Notes: generated from the sequence alone by a model not told the origin. Positions 8,894 through 18,455 are shown, numbered from the stretch's first letter. The stretch: DNA of 64,000 nucleotides from CBDCKN01 sp965219035 (GCA_965219035.1 CBDCMR010000004.1:186001-250000), one strand, 5' to 3'. A program made the numbers and translations.

Positions 8894-9568
8894 ATGAAGA
8901 GTGGGTCGGTGAGCCTGAAGCCCCCGGGGTGGTGGGCGGGCCCACCGTCTCCGGAGGCCCTGGACGAGGGCTTTTTCGCCCGCCCCGCCCAAGAGGTGGC
9001 CCCCGATCTCCTCGGTACCCGGTTGGTCTCTGCCGTGGATGGGCGGAAGGCGGAGGGAGTCATCGTCGAGGTCGAGGCGTACCTCGGCCGATCCGATCCG
9101 GCCTCTCACGCGGCAGCCAGAATCGGCCGGACCCGCCGCAACGCCACCATGTTCGGCCCGCCCGGCTTTGCCTACGTGTATCTCAGCTACGGGATCCACT
9201 GGTGTCTGAACGTGGTCGCCGGAGGTGAGGACGACCCGTGCGCAGTCCTCATCCGGGCCGTGGACCCAGTGGATGGGTTGGATGTCATGTCCGACCGGCG
9301 AGGCCGATCGCGGGATCTGGGGTCCGGTCCGGGGCGGGTCGGTCAGGCGCTCGGCGTGACAGGAGCACTAGACGGACACGACCTCTCCGCTCCGCCTCTG
9401 AGGCTCCTGGCGGGATGGCCGGTGGCGCCATCCTCCATTGGCGTGTCGCCACGAATCGGGATCGGCCGAGCAAAGGAATGGCCGCTCCGCTTCTACGTCC
9501 TGGGCAATGCGTCGGTGTCTCGAAGCCGGCGCGGAGGATCGCTTGAACGGCCTATTTCGGGAAAGTAA
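8894..9568 (+). CDS. 3-methyladenine DNA glycosylase, AAG/MPG family
   Basis: Monofunctional base-excision glycosylase that removes alkylated purines. At 224 residues it is a typical bacterial length. The family core is intact: LLGTRLVS, the catalytic-region motif EVEAYLG followed by DPASHA, MFGPPGFAYVYLSYGIHWCLNVV, AVLIRAVDP and GPGRVGQALG. ATG 8894 has GGAAAG upstream. It lies directly downstream of the NYN/OST-HTH gene on the same strand and is probably co-transcribed with it. Confidence 0.93.
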   Translation: MKSGSVSLKPPGWWAGPPSPEALDEGFFARPAQEVAPDLLGTRLVSAVDGRKAEGVIVEVEAYLGRSDPASHAAARIGRTRRNATMFGPPGFAYVYLSYGIHWCLNVVAGGEDDPCAVLIRAVDPVDGLDVMSDRRGRSRDLGSGPGRVGQALGVTGALDGHDLSAPPLRLLAGWPVAPSSIGVSPRIGIGRAKEWPLRFYVLGNASVSRSRRGGSLERPISGK

Positions 9569-9616
9569 GTTTAGCGAGCCAAATCGTTGAACGGCAATGA
9601 ATTGGAATAGACTAGC

Positions 9617-10366
9617 TTGAATATCATCGTGTGCATAAAGCGCGTCCCGGACACCGAGACACGAGTCCGCCTCGCCGATGGCGAGAAGGACATCGATCCC
9701 GGCGGCGTGAAGTACGTCATGAGCCCGTACGACGAGTTCGCTCTCGAGGCGGCTCTTCGCATGAGGGAGGAGCGGGATGAAGGCGAAGTCACCCTGCTGA
9801 CCCTCGGCGACGACGGTGCTCAGGAGACGCTGCGGGCCGGTCTGGCCGTGGGCGCCGATGCCGCGGTCCTCCTCAAGGGGACCATCACTATGGACGGGCT
9901 GGCCACGGCGAAGGCCCTGACTGCCGAGCTCGAGGGGCGGGATGCCCCGCTCATTCTCTTCGGGGTGAAGGCGGTCGACGACGACCAGCAGCAGGTGGGT
10001 CCCATGGTCGCGACTCTCCTCGGCCGTCCCTGTGCCTCCAACGTGACGAGCTTCGCGCTGGCCGACGGGGCGGTGCGGTGTCACCGGGAGGTGGAGGGCG
10101 GAATCGAGGTGGTCGAGCTAGAGCTTCCGGCGGTGATATCCATCACGAAGAGTGGGTTCGAGCTGCGCTATGCCTCTCTGAAGGGGATCATGGCGGCGAA
10201 GAAGAAGCCTCTGGAGCAGAAAGAGGTCCTGGTGGCGGAAAGCCGCCTCACCGTGGAGCGCTTGGAGTATCCCCCGGCCCGGGCCGAGGGTCGCATCGTG
10301 GGTGAAGGCGCCGACGCTGTGCCCGAACTGGTTCGGCTCCTTCGGGAAGAGGCCAACGTGCTCTAG
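9617..10366 (+). CDS. etfB: Electron transfer flavoprotein beta subunit
   Basis: Binds AMP and pairs with EtfA to shuttle electrons from acyl-CoA and related dehydrogenases to the quinone pool. The 249-residue protein opens with MNIIVCIKRVPDTETRVRL (TTG start) and contains MSPYDEFALEAALRMRE, LLKG, and DDDQQQVGPMVATLLG typical of EtfB. Its stop TAG is also the first three bases of a family-B element that separates it from etfA, which normally follows directly. The two subunits nevertheless remain in the same orientation. Confidence 0.95.
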   Translation: MNIIVCIKRVPDTETRVRLADGEKDIDPGGVKYVMSPYDEFALEAALRMREERDEGEVTLLTLGDDGAQETLRAGLAVGADAAVLLKGTITMDGLATAKALTAELEGRDAPLILFGVKAVDDDQQQVGPMVATLLGRPCASNVTSFALADGAVRCHREVEGGIEVVELELPAVISITKSGFELRYASLKGIMAAKKKPLEQKEVLVAESRLTVERLEYPPARAEGRIVGEGADAVPELVRLLREEANVL

Positions 10367-10640
10367 TGTGGTGTCCCAGAAGTTCGCGAGCCACCGAGAG
10401 TTCCGAGGCGCCGGATCCGGGGTACCCGCGCCGGAGGCGTGGGTCAGGAGCGACGACGAGGAATAGCAACGCGGGCACCGCGGCCGAAGGCCGTGGTCCG
10501 AGGAGGAGGAACGTCGCAGGGCCGGATGCATCGGTGCTCGAGCCGAGCGACCTTCATGCTCGTCGTGAGCGCGGAGTTGACCGCGAGACGATCGAGCGCA
10601 GCGAGATCAATGGCCGAGACACTTCTGGGACACCACACTA
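10364..10640. repeat. Family B inverted-repeat element, copy 1 (between etfB and etfA)
   Basis: A 277-bp element bounded by a perfect 20-bp inverted repeat, TAGTGTGGTGTCCCAGAAGT at 10364-10383 and its reverse complement at 10621-10640. Both ends include a flanking TA, consistent with a TA target duplication. The left TAG is the etfB stop codon. The interior carries no convincing gene. The right end shares GCCGAGACACTT with the elements at 11701 and 36613. Confidence 0.88.
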
Positions 10641-10716
10641 ACAGGCCGCGCTGTACTTCAACAGCTTCTAGGCGAGACCCACCGGACTCTCAGACTGACA
10701 AACATCGGAGATTAGA

Positions 10717-11703
10717 ATGGGCGACATTCTCGCCTTTGCAGAACAGAGGGCCGGCCAGGTGAGGGCGGCGGCCCATGAAGTGCTGTCCGCGGCCGCGGGC
10801 ACGGCGGCCGAGCTGGGTGGCTCGGCACATGCCCTGGTCCTCGGGGGCCTGGGTGTGGGAGATGCGGCGGATGGACTTGGAGCCTACGGTGCCGCGAGCA
10901 TTCGAGTAGCCGAAGACGATGCGTTGGCCGAGTACTCCCCTGAGACCTATGCGCCGGTCGTGGCCGAGGTCGCCCGATCTGGCGACTACGACGCGATCCT
11001 CTTTCCAGCCACGGTTCAGGGCAAGGATCTGGCGCCCCGCGTGGCGGTATTGCTAGACACTCCCCTGGCGTCCGACATCACACGCCTGGAAGTGGACGGG
11101 GGGGAGCTCGTTGCAGCTCGGCCCATTTACGCAGGAAAGGCCCTGGCCCGGGTCAGATTCCAGGCCTCTCCGGCCGTCATGTCGCTTCGACCCAACTCGT
11201 TCGGTGCCGAGGAGATCAAGGCGGCCGGCGGGGTAGAAGCCTTGAGCCCGACCATCCCGGCGGATGTTGGCATGCGCAGGGTGGGGTTCGAGACCGCCGA
11301 GGCTGGATCGGTGGACGTGTCCGAGGCGAGCGTCATCGTCTCCGGGGGTCGCGGCATGAAGGATCCGGAGCATTGGTCGCTCTTGGAGGACCTTCGCGAC
11401 GCTCTCGGTCCCGGGACCGCCTTAGGTGCGTCCCGAGCGGTCGTAGATGCGGGTTGGAGGCCCCACTCGGAGCAGGTGGGCCAGACAGGAAAGACCGTGG
11501 CTCCCATGCTCTACTTCGCCGTCGGCATATCGGGGGCCATTCAGCACCTCGCCGGAATGAGGACGTCTCAGACCATCGTGGCGGTGAACAAGGACGCCGA
11601 TGCCCCGATCTTCGGGGTTGCCGATTACGGCATCGTGGGCGACGCCTTTGAGGTGCTGCCGCGACTTACTCAGGAGATCGAGGCCCTGCTGGCAGAAGGA
11701 TAG
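10717..11703 (+). CDS. etfA: Electron transfer flavoprotein alpha subunit
   Basis: FAD-binding partner of EtfB, 328 residues. The C-terminal FAD domain shows VSGGRGMKDPEHW, GASRAVVDAGWRP, QVGQTGKTVAPMLYFAVGISGAIQHLAGM and VAVNKDADAPIFGVADYGIVGD, all diagnostic for EtfA. ATG 10717 is preceded by GGAGATTAGA. The stop TAG at 11701-11703 coincides with the start of a second family-B element. Confidence 0.96.
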   Translation: MGDILAFAEQRAGQVRAAAHEVLSAAAGTAAELGGSAHALVLGGLGVGDAADGLGAYGAASIRVAEDDALAEYSPETYAPVVAEVARSGDYDAILFPATVQGKDLAPRVAVLLDTPLASDITRLEVDGGELVAARPIYAGKALARVRFQASPAVMSLRPNSFGAEEIKAAGGVEALSPTIPADVGMRRVGFETAEAGSVDVSEASVIVSGGRGMKDPEHWSLLEDLRDALGPGTALGASRAVVDAGWRPHSEQVGQTGKTVAPMLYFAVGISGAIQHLAGMRTSQTIVAVNKDADAPIFGVADYGIVGDAFEVLPRLTQEIEALLAEG

Positions 11704-11766
11704 TGTTCCGTTTCACGGATGCACCGTGCCCTCGACTGGCCGAGACACTTTGGTAACGGGACACTA
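11701..11766. repeat. Family B inverted-repeat element, short copy 2
   Basis: A 66-bp element starting TAGTGTTCCG at the etfA stop codon and ending CGGGACACTA. The ends are imperfect inverted repeats (TAGTGT-CCGTT). The right half, with GGCCGAGACACTTTGG, matches the right ends at 10610 and 36613. It looks like an internally deleted copy and lies between the convergent etfA and M23 peptidase genes, where it could also serve as a hairpin terminator. Confidence 0.75.
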
Positions 11767-11786
11767 GGTCACCGAGAGGCGTCGTG

Positions 11787-12242
11787 TCACGGCCCTGGAG
11801 GGCCGCCCAGCATGCTCACGGGGTCGATCTGCAGCCCGCGTCGCCAAATCTCGAAGTGGAGATGTGGTCCGGTGGCGTTTCCCGAGCTTCCGCTCAATCC
11901 CATGATCTCGCCTTTGGCCAACTGCCCCCCGGTCTCGACCCGAAGCTCGGAGAGGTGGGCGTAGACGGTCAGGACGTCGTCGCCGTGGTCGAGCCAGACC
12001 ACGACACCGAAGGCCTCCATGGTTCCGGCGAAGCGGACCCTTCCGTCGGACATCGCAGCCACCGGCGTCCCGGTCGGCACCAGGATGTCTACGCCTCGAT
12101 GGAGATCGGGGAGAGCGCCGTCCCAGCGTACGCCGAAGGGTGCCCCGAGGGGTCCCTCAACCGGCCAACGCGAGACGCTGCAGGCGGCCGCACCGACCAG
12201 GCAGAGGAGTGCGGACGCTCGGGCGGCGACCCGCGATCTCAC
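11787..12242 (-). CDS. M23-family murein endopeptidase lipoprotein
   Basis: A 151-residue LytM-type peptidase. The N-terminal signal ends in the lipobox GAAAC. Zinc ligands are present as HRGVDI (HxxxD) and HLHFE (HxH), with the intervening Val/Gly-rich beta-sheet, so the enzyme should be active. It is compact, essentially only the catalytic domain. The GTG start at 12242 overlaps the moeA stop by four bases (GTGA), implying translational coupling. Predicted to cleave peptidoglycan cross-links in the periplasm. Confidence 0.9.
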   Translation of the reverse strand: MRSRVAARASALLCLVGAAACSVSRWPVEGPLGAPFGVRWDGALPDLHRGVDILVPTGTPVAAMSDGRVRFAGTMEAFGVVVWLDHGDDVLTVYAHLSELRVETGGQLAKGEIMGLSGSSGNATGPHLHFEIWRRGLQIDPVSMLGGPPGP

Positions 12243-13552
12243 GACCGGGCCGGCCCGAGCCAGGGGGTTCCGGTGGAGAGCCCGGGTGTGTCATCGAGGA
12301 GGATGACGTCGACGGGCGAGCCCTCGGCGACGGTTTGGACCCCTTCCGGGACCACCGCCAGCCCGTCCGCAGTCGCCAGACTACTGACCAGGCCTGAGCC
12401 CTGAGGGCCCGTGAGGGACGCTTCCGTGACGTTCGCCGTGTGACTCAGTGTCACTCGCAGGAAGGCGGTGAGTGCTTCGGGAGCGCGAAGGTCATCACCG
12501 GCGCGAGCCGTTATCACGGTCCTATGAACGCGTGTGTATCCGGCCAGCGCCAGAAGGAACGGACGCACCAGGATCTCGAAGGTCACGAAGGTCGAAGCCG
12601 GGTTCCCCGGTAGGCCGAAGATGGCCTGGTCTGGACCGCTCTCCCGGGGCAGGTGGCCGAAGCTCGTCGGGGTCCCCGGCCGGATCTTCACCCGCCAGAA
12701 GTCCAACCGAAAGCCTGCGTCGTCGAGAACCCTCTTGAAGAGGTCCCCCTCTCCCATAGACGCTCCGCCGAGCGTCACCAGAACATCAGCCTCTCCGGCC
12801 TTTTCGAGATGCGCGCGAATGTCGTCAGGGTCGTCCTTGGCGATCCCCAGTCGCAATGGTGTACCGCCGGCCAGGTGGACGGCCGAGGCGACGACATGAC
12901 TGTTGCTCTCAGGGATTCGGTCGGGGCCGGGAGGCGCGATCTCAACGTCCTGGAGCTCGTCGCCGCTGGCGAGGATGGCCACGACCGGCTTTCGGTGCAC
13001 GGGCACGTTTGCGACGTGGGCACTGGCGAGAACGCCGATCTGACCCGGACCAATGCCCGTGCCCGCCCTCAGTGCAACGTCACCCCGACCCCAATCCTCC
13101 GCGGCTGGCCGCACATGTCGTCCCCGATCACGGTCCGAGTGGATGACGATCCGACCCGGCTCTCCTTGCTCGCGATCGGTGTCCTCCACGCGAATGATGG
13201 TATCCGCTCCGGTGGGCACGGATCCGCCTGTCATGATCCGCACGGCCTGGCCCGGAGCCACCTTCCCGTCGAAGCGCGTGGCCGGAAGCACCGCACCTAC
13301 TACGGTGAGCTCGACGGGCCCGTCTGGGTTGGCACCGGCCACGTCCTCACCGCGGACGGCGTAGCCATCCATGGCGCTGCTCTCCCACGGCGGTTGCTGG
13401 GTAGGGGCGGTGATGTCCGACGCTAGAGCGCGCCCAAGAGCGTCTCGCAGTGGCACCCTTTCCACGTCGAGGGGTGAGACCGCAGCCAGGATTCGCTGCA
13501 AAGCCTCCCCGACTGAGAGCCAATCGGCGGCCCTGAACTCGAAGTCTGTCAC
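12239..13552 (-). CDS. moeA: Molybdopterin molybdenumtransferase
   Basis: Inserts molybdate into adenylated molybdopterin in molybdenum cofactor synthesis. About 437 residues from GTG 13552, two bases after the upstream stop; the frame is open upstream but that would overlap the OMP gene. Motifs: PPWESSAMDGYAVR, MTGGSVPTGADTIIRVEDT, ILASGDEL, LGGASMGEGDLFKRVL and GLPGNPASTFVTFEI. It sits second in a three-gene minus-strand operon (OMP, moeA, M23). That grouping appears incidental rather than functional. Confidence 0.95.
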   Translation of the reverse strand: MTDFEFRAADWLSVGEALQRILAAVSPLDVERVPLRDALGRALASDITAPTQQPPWESSAMDGYAVRGEDVAGANPDGPVELTVVGAVLPATRFDGKVAPGQAVRIMTGGSVPTGADTIIRVEDTDREQGEPGRIVIHSDRDRGRHVRPAAEDWGRGDVALRAGTGIGPGQIGVLASAHVANVPVHRKPVVAILASGDELQDVEIAPPGPDRIPESNSHVVASAVHLAGGTPLRLGIAKDDPDDIRAHLEKAGEADVLVTLGGASMGEGDLFKRVLDDAGFRLDFWRVKIRPGTPTSFGHLPRESGPDQAIFGLPGNPASTFVTFEILVRPFLLALAGYTRVHRTVITARAGDDLRAPEALTAFLRVTLSHTANVTEASLTGPQGSGLVSSLATADGLAVVPEGVQTVAEGSPVDVILLDDTPGLSTGTPWLGPARS

Positions 13553-13553
13553 C

Positions 13554-14252
13554 TCAGAAGCGCCAACTGGCTCCGATAGAGAGGTTTCGCGCCGATACCC
13601 ATTCGTCCTCTGGAATCGCTCCCAGATCGGCATCGGTGGTGAGCCATCCCGACGGCGTGCTGATCTTCCAGAGATTCATTACGCCATCCAGCCGCAGCAT
13701 GAAGCGAGATGAGAGGTGGAGGTTCGTGCCTCCCGAAAGAGTCGCAAAGAACTTGCTCCCGAAATCGTACTGGTCCAGGAGCGGCATGTCGGCTTCATCC
13801 TCCAGGGTGCGCTCCAGATTGCTACCCAAGACCATCCCACCCCCGAAGGAGATGAAGGGCTGCAAGCCCCGCCAGGTTCGGTGGCCCGTCAGGTTGAGCC
13901 TGAGGCGGGCGTCGATGGCGACGAGGTCGATGGTGGATTGCCCGAGAACCCGATCATCCTCGCTCCGGCGGATGTCGATCACGTCACGCTCGCCCTTGAA
14001 GACGGTAGCGTCGCCCTCTAAGGCGACAGCACTGCCGAACATGACGGAGTAGCGACCTCCGAAGACGTTCGCCGACTTCGGCCCCAGACCGAGCTGACCT
14101 GCATTGAGGCTCGCAGTTCCGATGAAGAGGCCTCCCTCCTGGGAGTTATCGACGAAGCGGTAGGACGACGGAATGTCCTGGGCGGTGGCCGGGCCGGAAT
14201 CGAGCAGAAACGCTCCTAGGAGTAGGAAGTAGATTGTTCTCGGGTGTGGCAT
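13554..14252 (-). CDS. Outer-membrane beta-barrel protein
   Basis: A 232-residue protein with an N-terminal signal peptide ending near PATAQ. Alternating hydrophobic strands and a C-terminal Phe (SIGASWRF) match the outer-membrane insertion signal. It resembles small OmpA/OmpX-like barrels but has no specific recognised family. It is first in the operon with moeA and starts divergently from the SH3b gene downstream. Confidence 0.75.
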   Translation of the reverse strand: MPHPRTIYFLLLGAFLLDSGPATAQDIPSSYRFVDNSQEGGLFIGTASLNAGQLGLGPKSANVFGGRYSVMFGSAVALEGDATVFKGERDVIDIRRSEDDRVLGQSTIDLVAIDARLRLNLTGHRTWRGLQPFISFGGGMVLGSNLERTLEDEADMPLLDQYDFGSKFFATLSGGTNLHLSSRFMLRLDGVMNLWKISTPSGWLTTDADLGAIPEDEWVSARNLSIGASWRF

Positions 14253-14395
14253 AAAAGCTGGTTCGACGTTTGGTTTAGGGGTATTTGACGACCGTCACTG
14301 GTTGGAACACCATTCGTCCAGGTGACGTCTGCCGTCGTCCAGAGGGCCGGAAGATCACCCTTTCAACACCGTCTGTCGAGGATCGTTTCAGGAAG

Positions 14396-15397
14396 ATGAG
14401 CGAGGGTTTTCAGCGATCGCGGGCCACTACGGTCTTCCTCGGCGTCTGTCTTGCGGTGGTTTTCAAGCAGGGTCTCGTCGGACAGAGCGGAACCGTGACG
14501 GCAGACGAGAATTTTCGCGCCCAGCCGAACGGGACACTGTTGGGCCAACTCCGCCCCGGTACGGCCCTTGCGGTTCTGGACCTCGCCGACGATTGGCTCC
14601 AGTTCGAGCTGATGGGGTGGGTCTGGACCCAATCGCTTCAGGTGGTCAGCCGCGTCGACTCCGATCTTGTGGTGTCGGCCTCGGGCGGTGAGAACATCAG
14701 GGTTACGCCGTCGGGCGATGTCGTCGGTCGATTGGAGGAAGGGACCCTCCTGCAAGAGGTGGAGAGGGTGCCGGGCTGGGTCAGGGTGCGCCGAAGTGCG
14801 TGGATCTGGAGCCAGTCCGTGGAGCTCGAAGGCCCGGCGCCGGGCGATGCCCCTCGGGGGGCGGAGGTCCTTCTCACCGAGCAGTGGACCAGCAGTGGGG
14901 AGACCGAGGCGACCATCCTCAGCACTCCCGACGGAGACACGTTGGCCACGGCCGTGCCCGGGGCGAACTTGAGGATCCTCGCGAGAGAGGGAAACTGGGT
15001 GAGGGTCAGGTTACACGGGTGGATGTGGCTTCCGGAGGGCGCGGCCGTGGAGAGCGAGACCGCTGTCCTCACGGACGTGAGCACCGAAGACCTCGCTGCC
15101 TCACCCCTCGAGTACCGGGGCCGGGTGCTCCAGTGGGATCTCCAGTTCATCTCTCTAGAACGGGCTGACAGAATCCGAACGGACTTCTACGAGGGAGAGC
15201 CGTTCCTCCTCACCAGGATTGGGCGTGGAGAAGGCGTATTCGTTTATGTGGCCATTCCGCCGGAGCGGCTCCAGGAGGCCGAGGGCCTGAGCCCTCTGGA
15301 GCGTATTCGCGTCATCGGACGAGTCAGAACCGGATCCGCGACCCTCACCGGGAGCCCGATCCTCGAGTTGCTGGCTTTCTCGACCATCCCGCGGTGA
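14396..15397 (+). CDS. Secreted protein with three SH3b repeats
   Basis: About 333 residues from ATG 14396; an upstream in-frame start at 14285 would add residues that do not look like a signal. A signal-like hydrophobic stretch (TTVFLGVCLAVV) is followed by three bacterial SH3 repeats, each with a RxxP...G-x-L...W-x-(F/V)...W-x-W pattern, at about residues 38-85, 90-135 and 150-200. An OB-like C-terminal domain ends it. SH3b proteins bind cell-wall peptides. Its last codons overlap the following metalloprotease gene by four bases. Confidence 0.75.
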   Translation: MSEGFQRSRATTVFLGVCLAVVFKQGLVGQSGTVTADENFRAQPNGTLLGQLRPGTALAVLDLADDWLQFELMGWVWTQSLQVVSRVDSDLVVSASGGENIRVTPSGDVVGRLEEGTLLQEVERVPGWVRVRRSAWIWSQSVELEGPAPGDAPRGAEVLLTEQWTSSGETEATILSTPDGDTLATAVPGANLRILAREGNWVRVRLHGWMWLPEGAAVESETAVLTDVSTEDLAASPLEYRGRVLQWDLQFISLERADRIRTDFYEGEPFLLTRIGRGEGVFVYVAIPPERLQEAEGLSPLERIRVIGRVRTGSATLTGSPILELLAFSTIPR

Positions 15398-17564
15398 TGG
15401 ACCCGTTTTCGCGCAGGCTCCTCGTCGGAGTCACCCTCCTCGCTTCACTGAGCATCACGACCTGCTCCAAGGACGGTCCTACTGAGCCGCCCACACCGGA
15501 AGTCGACCTGGTGGCCGTGTCGGGGAGCGGCCAATTCGGACCCTCCGGTCAGTTCCTCATCGATCCCCTGACCGTGTCGGCTCTGCGGATCGGCGATGGA
15601 CGGCCCGTGGAGGGTGTCGTGGTGGAGTGGACGGTCGTAGAAGGCTCCGGCGCGCAGTTGGACCCCGGGACCAGCCAGAGTGACTCCACCGGGCTGGCGA
15701 CGGCACGCCTCCGCTTGGGCAACGGCCTGGGCCGCTATCTGATACAGGCTCGGCTTCGAGACCAACCCGAGCGGTCCGTGGAGTTCGAGGCATGGGCCGT
15801 GCTTCCCCCACAGCTCACGGGGCTGTCTACAGTCACCGCGGATGCCGGAGACCTCATCACGCTGGACGGAGACAACTTCAGCGCGATCGTATCTCATAAC
15901 GTTGTGCTCTTCTCGGGGATTCGCGGATCCGTCGTGGCCGCAGGGCGACCCGGCTCTCCGTAGAGGTGCCGCCATGTCTGCCCAGCACGACGGTGGACGT
16001 GTCGGTGCGTTTGGGAGGCGAAGCGAGCGGAGCGCTTTCCCTGGGCATTCAGGCTTCCGGTGAGGCGCTCGATCCGGATTTCGGGGCCGATACGACCGTC
16101 GTCATCGGAGACGGCCCTTCGTGCCTCCGCCTGGCGGCGGGGAACTGGCTGGCCGTTGCCCAGTCTGCGAGCTCCATCGGTGCGGCGCGATTCGACTACG
16201 CGCTCACAGGCCTGCGGCGGTCGTCGCAAACACCGGCAGCCCGCCTGGTGTTTCCTTCGAGTGGAGGGCCGACAGCTTCCGAGCCTCATGACCGGGCGAT
16301 TCGGGAGGAGTGGAAGGTGTTCCTAGGGGCCCTGGAGGAGGAGCTCCTCGGCAAGCAGCGAGTATCCTTGGGGCGGCCCGCTCTCTCACCGGCAGCGCGA
16401 GCGCCCGAGGTGGGAGACCGTAGGGACTTCAAGGTGGTGGGGGCTGACGGCGAGTTCGATCAGGTCACGGCGGAGGTTCGCAAGGTGTCGGAGCGAGCCC
16501 TCCTGTATGTGGACGTCGAAGCCCTCGGCAGCCTGGCACCGGCCGACTTGGAGGGCTTCGGCAGCGTCTTCGACGATCCGATCTACATGGTGGACGTGAG
16601 CGCCTTCGGACAACTCTCCGACGTGGACGGAAACGAGAAGGTCATCATCCTCTTCACCCCCAGCGTCAATCGACTGACCCCACCGGGCTCCAGCGACTTT
16701 GTGGGCGGATTCTTCTTCGGCCTGGATCTCTTCACCGAGGCCGAAAACAGCAATGCGGCCGAGATCTTCTACGTGATGGTTCCCGACCCCACGGGGCGGT
16801 ACGGCAACGTCCAAAGCCTGAACCTCATCCGAGCCACCGTGCCGGCCATTCTCGCCCACGAACTCCAGCACATGATCCACCACAACGAGCGGATCATTCA
16901 GCGAGGCGGGCAGCGTGCCGACGCGCTCTGGCTCTCCGAGGGGCTTGCCCAGATGAGCGAGGACCTCGTCGGAGAGGAGTTGCGTAGGCGAGGGAGCCTC
17001 GATGCCGAAGACTTTCAGAAGGGCAATTGGCGACGAGCGAATCGATTCCTTTCGGATCCGGCCGACGTGAGCCTGATCGTCGTCATCGGCCAGGGGACGC
17101 TCGAAGAGCGTGGCGCGGGCTGGCTGTTCGTTCGCTACCTGAGGGATCAGGCGGGCAGCGATGCCGTCCTGGCGTCCCTGACCCAGACCACGCGAACCGG
17201 AATCGACAACGTGGAGTCGGTGACGGGCCGGGACTGGGAGGATCTATTCTCGGACTGGAGTGCGGCGATCGCGGTGGAGGGACAGCTCTCGGGGAACAGC
17301 CAGCTCCCGGTGAGGGCGGCCCTGCAGTTCCCGGGTATCGATCTGGTGGAGACCCTCTCGGAAGGCGTCGGGTCCTTCTCGTTGAGGCCCACGGTCATCA
17401 CGGTCGGGGATTTCTTTGCCGAGGGACGGCTCTGGTCGTCCTCGGGTGCATACTTCTTGCTGGAGAGTGGGGAAGGAGGATTGGCCTTGAACCTGGCGGG
17501 CCCGGAGGGGGGGCCTTCTCCCCTGCAGGCCGGTCTGCGACTCAAGCTCGTGAGGCTGTTCTAG
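15394..17564 (+). pseudogene. M30-like secreted metalloprotease with Ig-like and IPT/TIG domains, single-base frameshift
   Basis: Two adjacent frames form one protein of about 720 residues. The first part (15394-15963) has a signal with a weak lipobox, a Big-1-like Ig domain and a TIG/IPT domain (LDGDNFSAIVSHNVVLF). The second part (15943-17564) completes the TIG domain and carries AHELQHMIHHNE, a zinc HExxH, followed by WLSEGLAQMSEDL, as in hyicolysin-like M30 peptidases. Adding one G to the GGG run at 15943-15945 restores continuous reading as GATRLSVEV. Either a recent mutation or an assembly error. Starts at GTG 15394 or ATG 15397. Confidence 0.82.
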
Positions 17565-17657
17565 CTCATCGTTGGCCCGCGGAAAGGCTGAATCTTCTCC
17601 GGAACGAACACGTAGTGTCGAGTGTCTACCTTGAGGAGACTCCTTCGTCGAGGATAA

Positions 17658-18455
17658 ATGCGCTGTTCTACCTGTGGTGAGCATCTGAGAGAGCACGAAA
17701 CCGCTTGTCCCACTTGTGGGGTGGCGGTTTCATTTCGCTCCGTCGTGCGTCCGGTGGGGTTGGGAGTGCGGAACTGCCCGCGGTGCGCATACGTAGGGAA
17801 CGGAATCGAGTATTTCAAGCGGCCCGGACACATGGGTCTTCTCGTCGGTGTTTCGCTGTTCACGTACGGCCTGGGGGGACTGGCATACTGGCTGGCCCGC
17901 CGTAAACACAGGATCTGTCCCCAGTGCGGCCTGGGCTGGGAGAACGCGGCAGTGCTGGGTCCCGGAGCGGCCCGTGCGCCGACGTTGGCGGGCTCGGTCG
18001 GAGCTGGTCCGCAGTTCCGGGCCGACGAGCCGCTTCCCAGACTTGGGATTGGTCGGAGGGTCTTCGGTGTGGCTCTCGTCCTCGCGGCTGCACTCACGAT
18101 CTTCGTGGGCTTCGTCTACTTCGATCTCGCCACCGTGGCTGTAGGCAGCGTCATGGGCGCCGGGGGCACCGCTACCATCTGGTGGGGGCTCAAGGCCCGC
18201 CAGGATCGTCGAAGGGCCCTCATGACGCGGCTGCAGCGCCGCGTGCTGCTCCTGGCCACGGAAAACGGCGGGACCCTCACTGTGACCGAAGTGGCCGCCT
18301 CGCTCAACCTCTCCTTGGCCGCGGCCGAGAGCGTGCTAGAGTCCATGGACGACGGGCTCAGGGTCCGATCGGATGTGACCAATCAGGGGATCATCGTGTA
18401 CGAGTTCCCCGAGGTCCGGCATCACCCGAGGCTGGAGACGGGCTCGAAGGGCTAG
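17658..18455 (+). CDS. Zinc-ribbon membrane protein with C-terminal winged-helix-like domain
   Basis: A 265-residue protein of unknown function. Three Cys pairs are visible: CSTCG and CPTCG at the N-terminus, CPRC near residue 40, then CPQCG near 93. Hydrophobic segments lie at about residues 60-80 (GLLVGVSLFTYGLGGLAYWL) and 135-170. A soluble C-terminal helix bundle (about 190-255) resembles a winged helix: VLLLATENGGTLTVTEVA, then LSLAAAESVLESMDDG. ATG 17658 has GAGGATAA upstream. It overlaps the convergent EamA gene by four bases. Confidence 0.7.
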   Translation: MRCSTCGEHLREHETACPTCGVAVSFRSVVRPVGLGVRNCPRCAYVGNGIEYFKRPGHMGLLVGVSLFTYGLGGLAYWLARRKHRICPQCGLGWENAAVLGPGAARAPTLAGSVGAGPQFRADEPLPRLGIGRRVFGVALVLAAALTIFVGFVYFDLATVAVGSVMGAGGTATIWWGLKARQDRRRALMTRLQRRVLLLATENGGTLTVTEVAASLNLSLAAAESVLESMDDGLRVRSDVTNQGIIVYEFPEVRHHPRLETGSKG

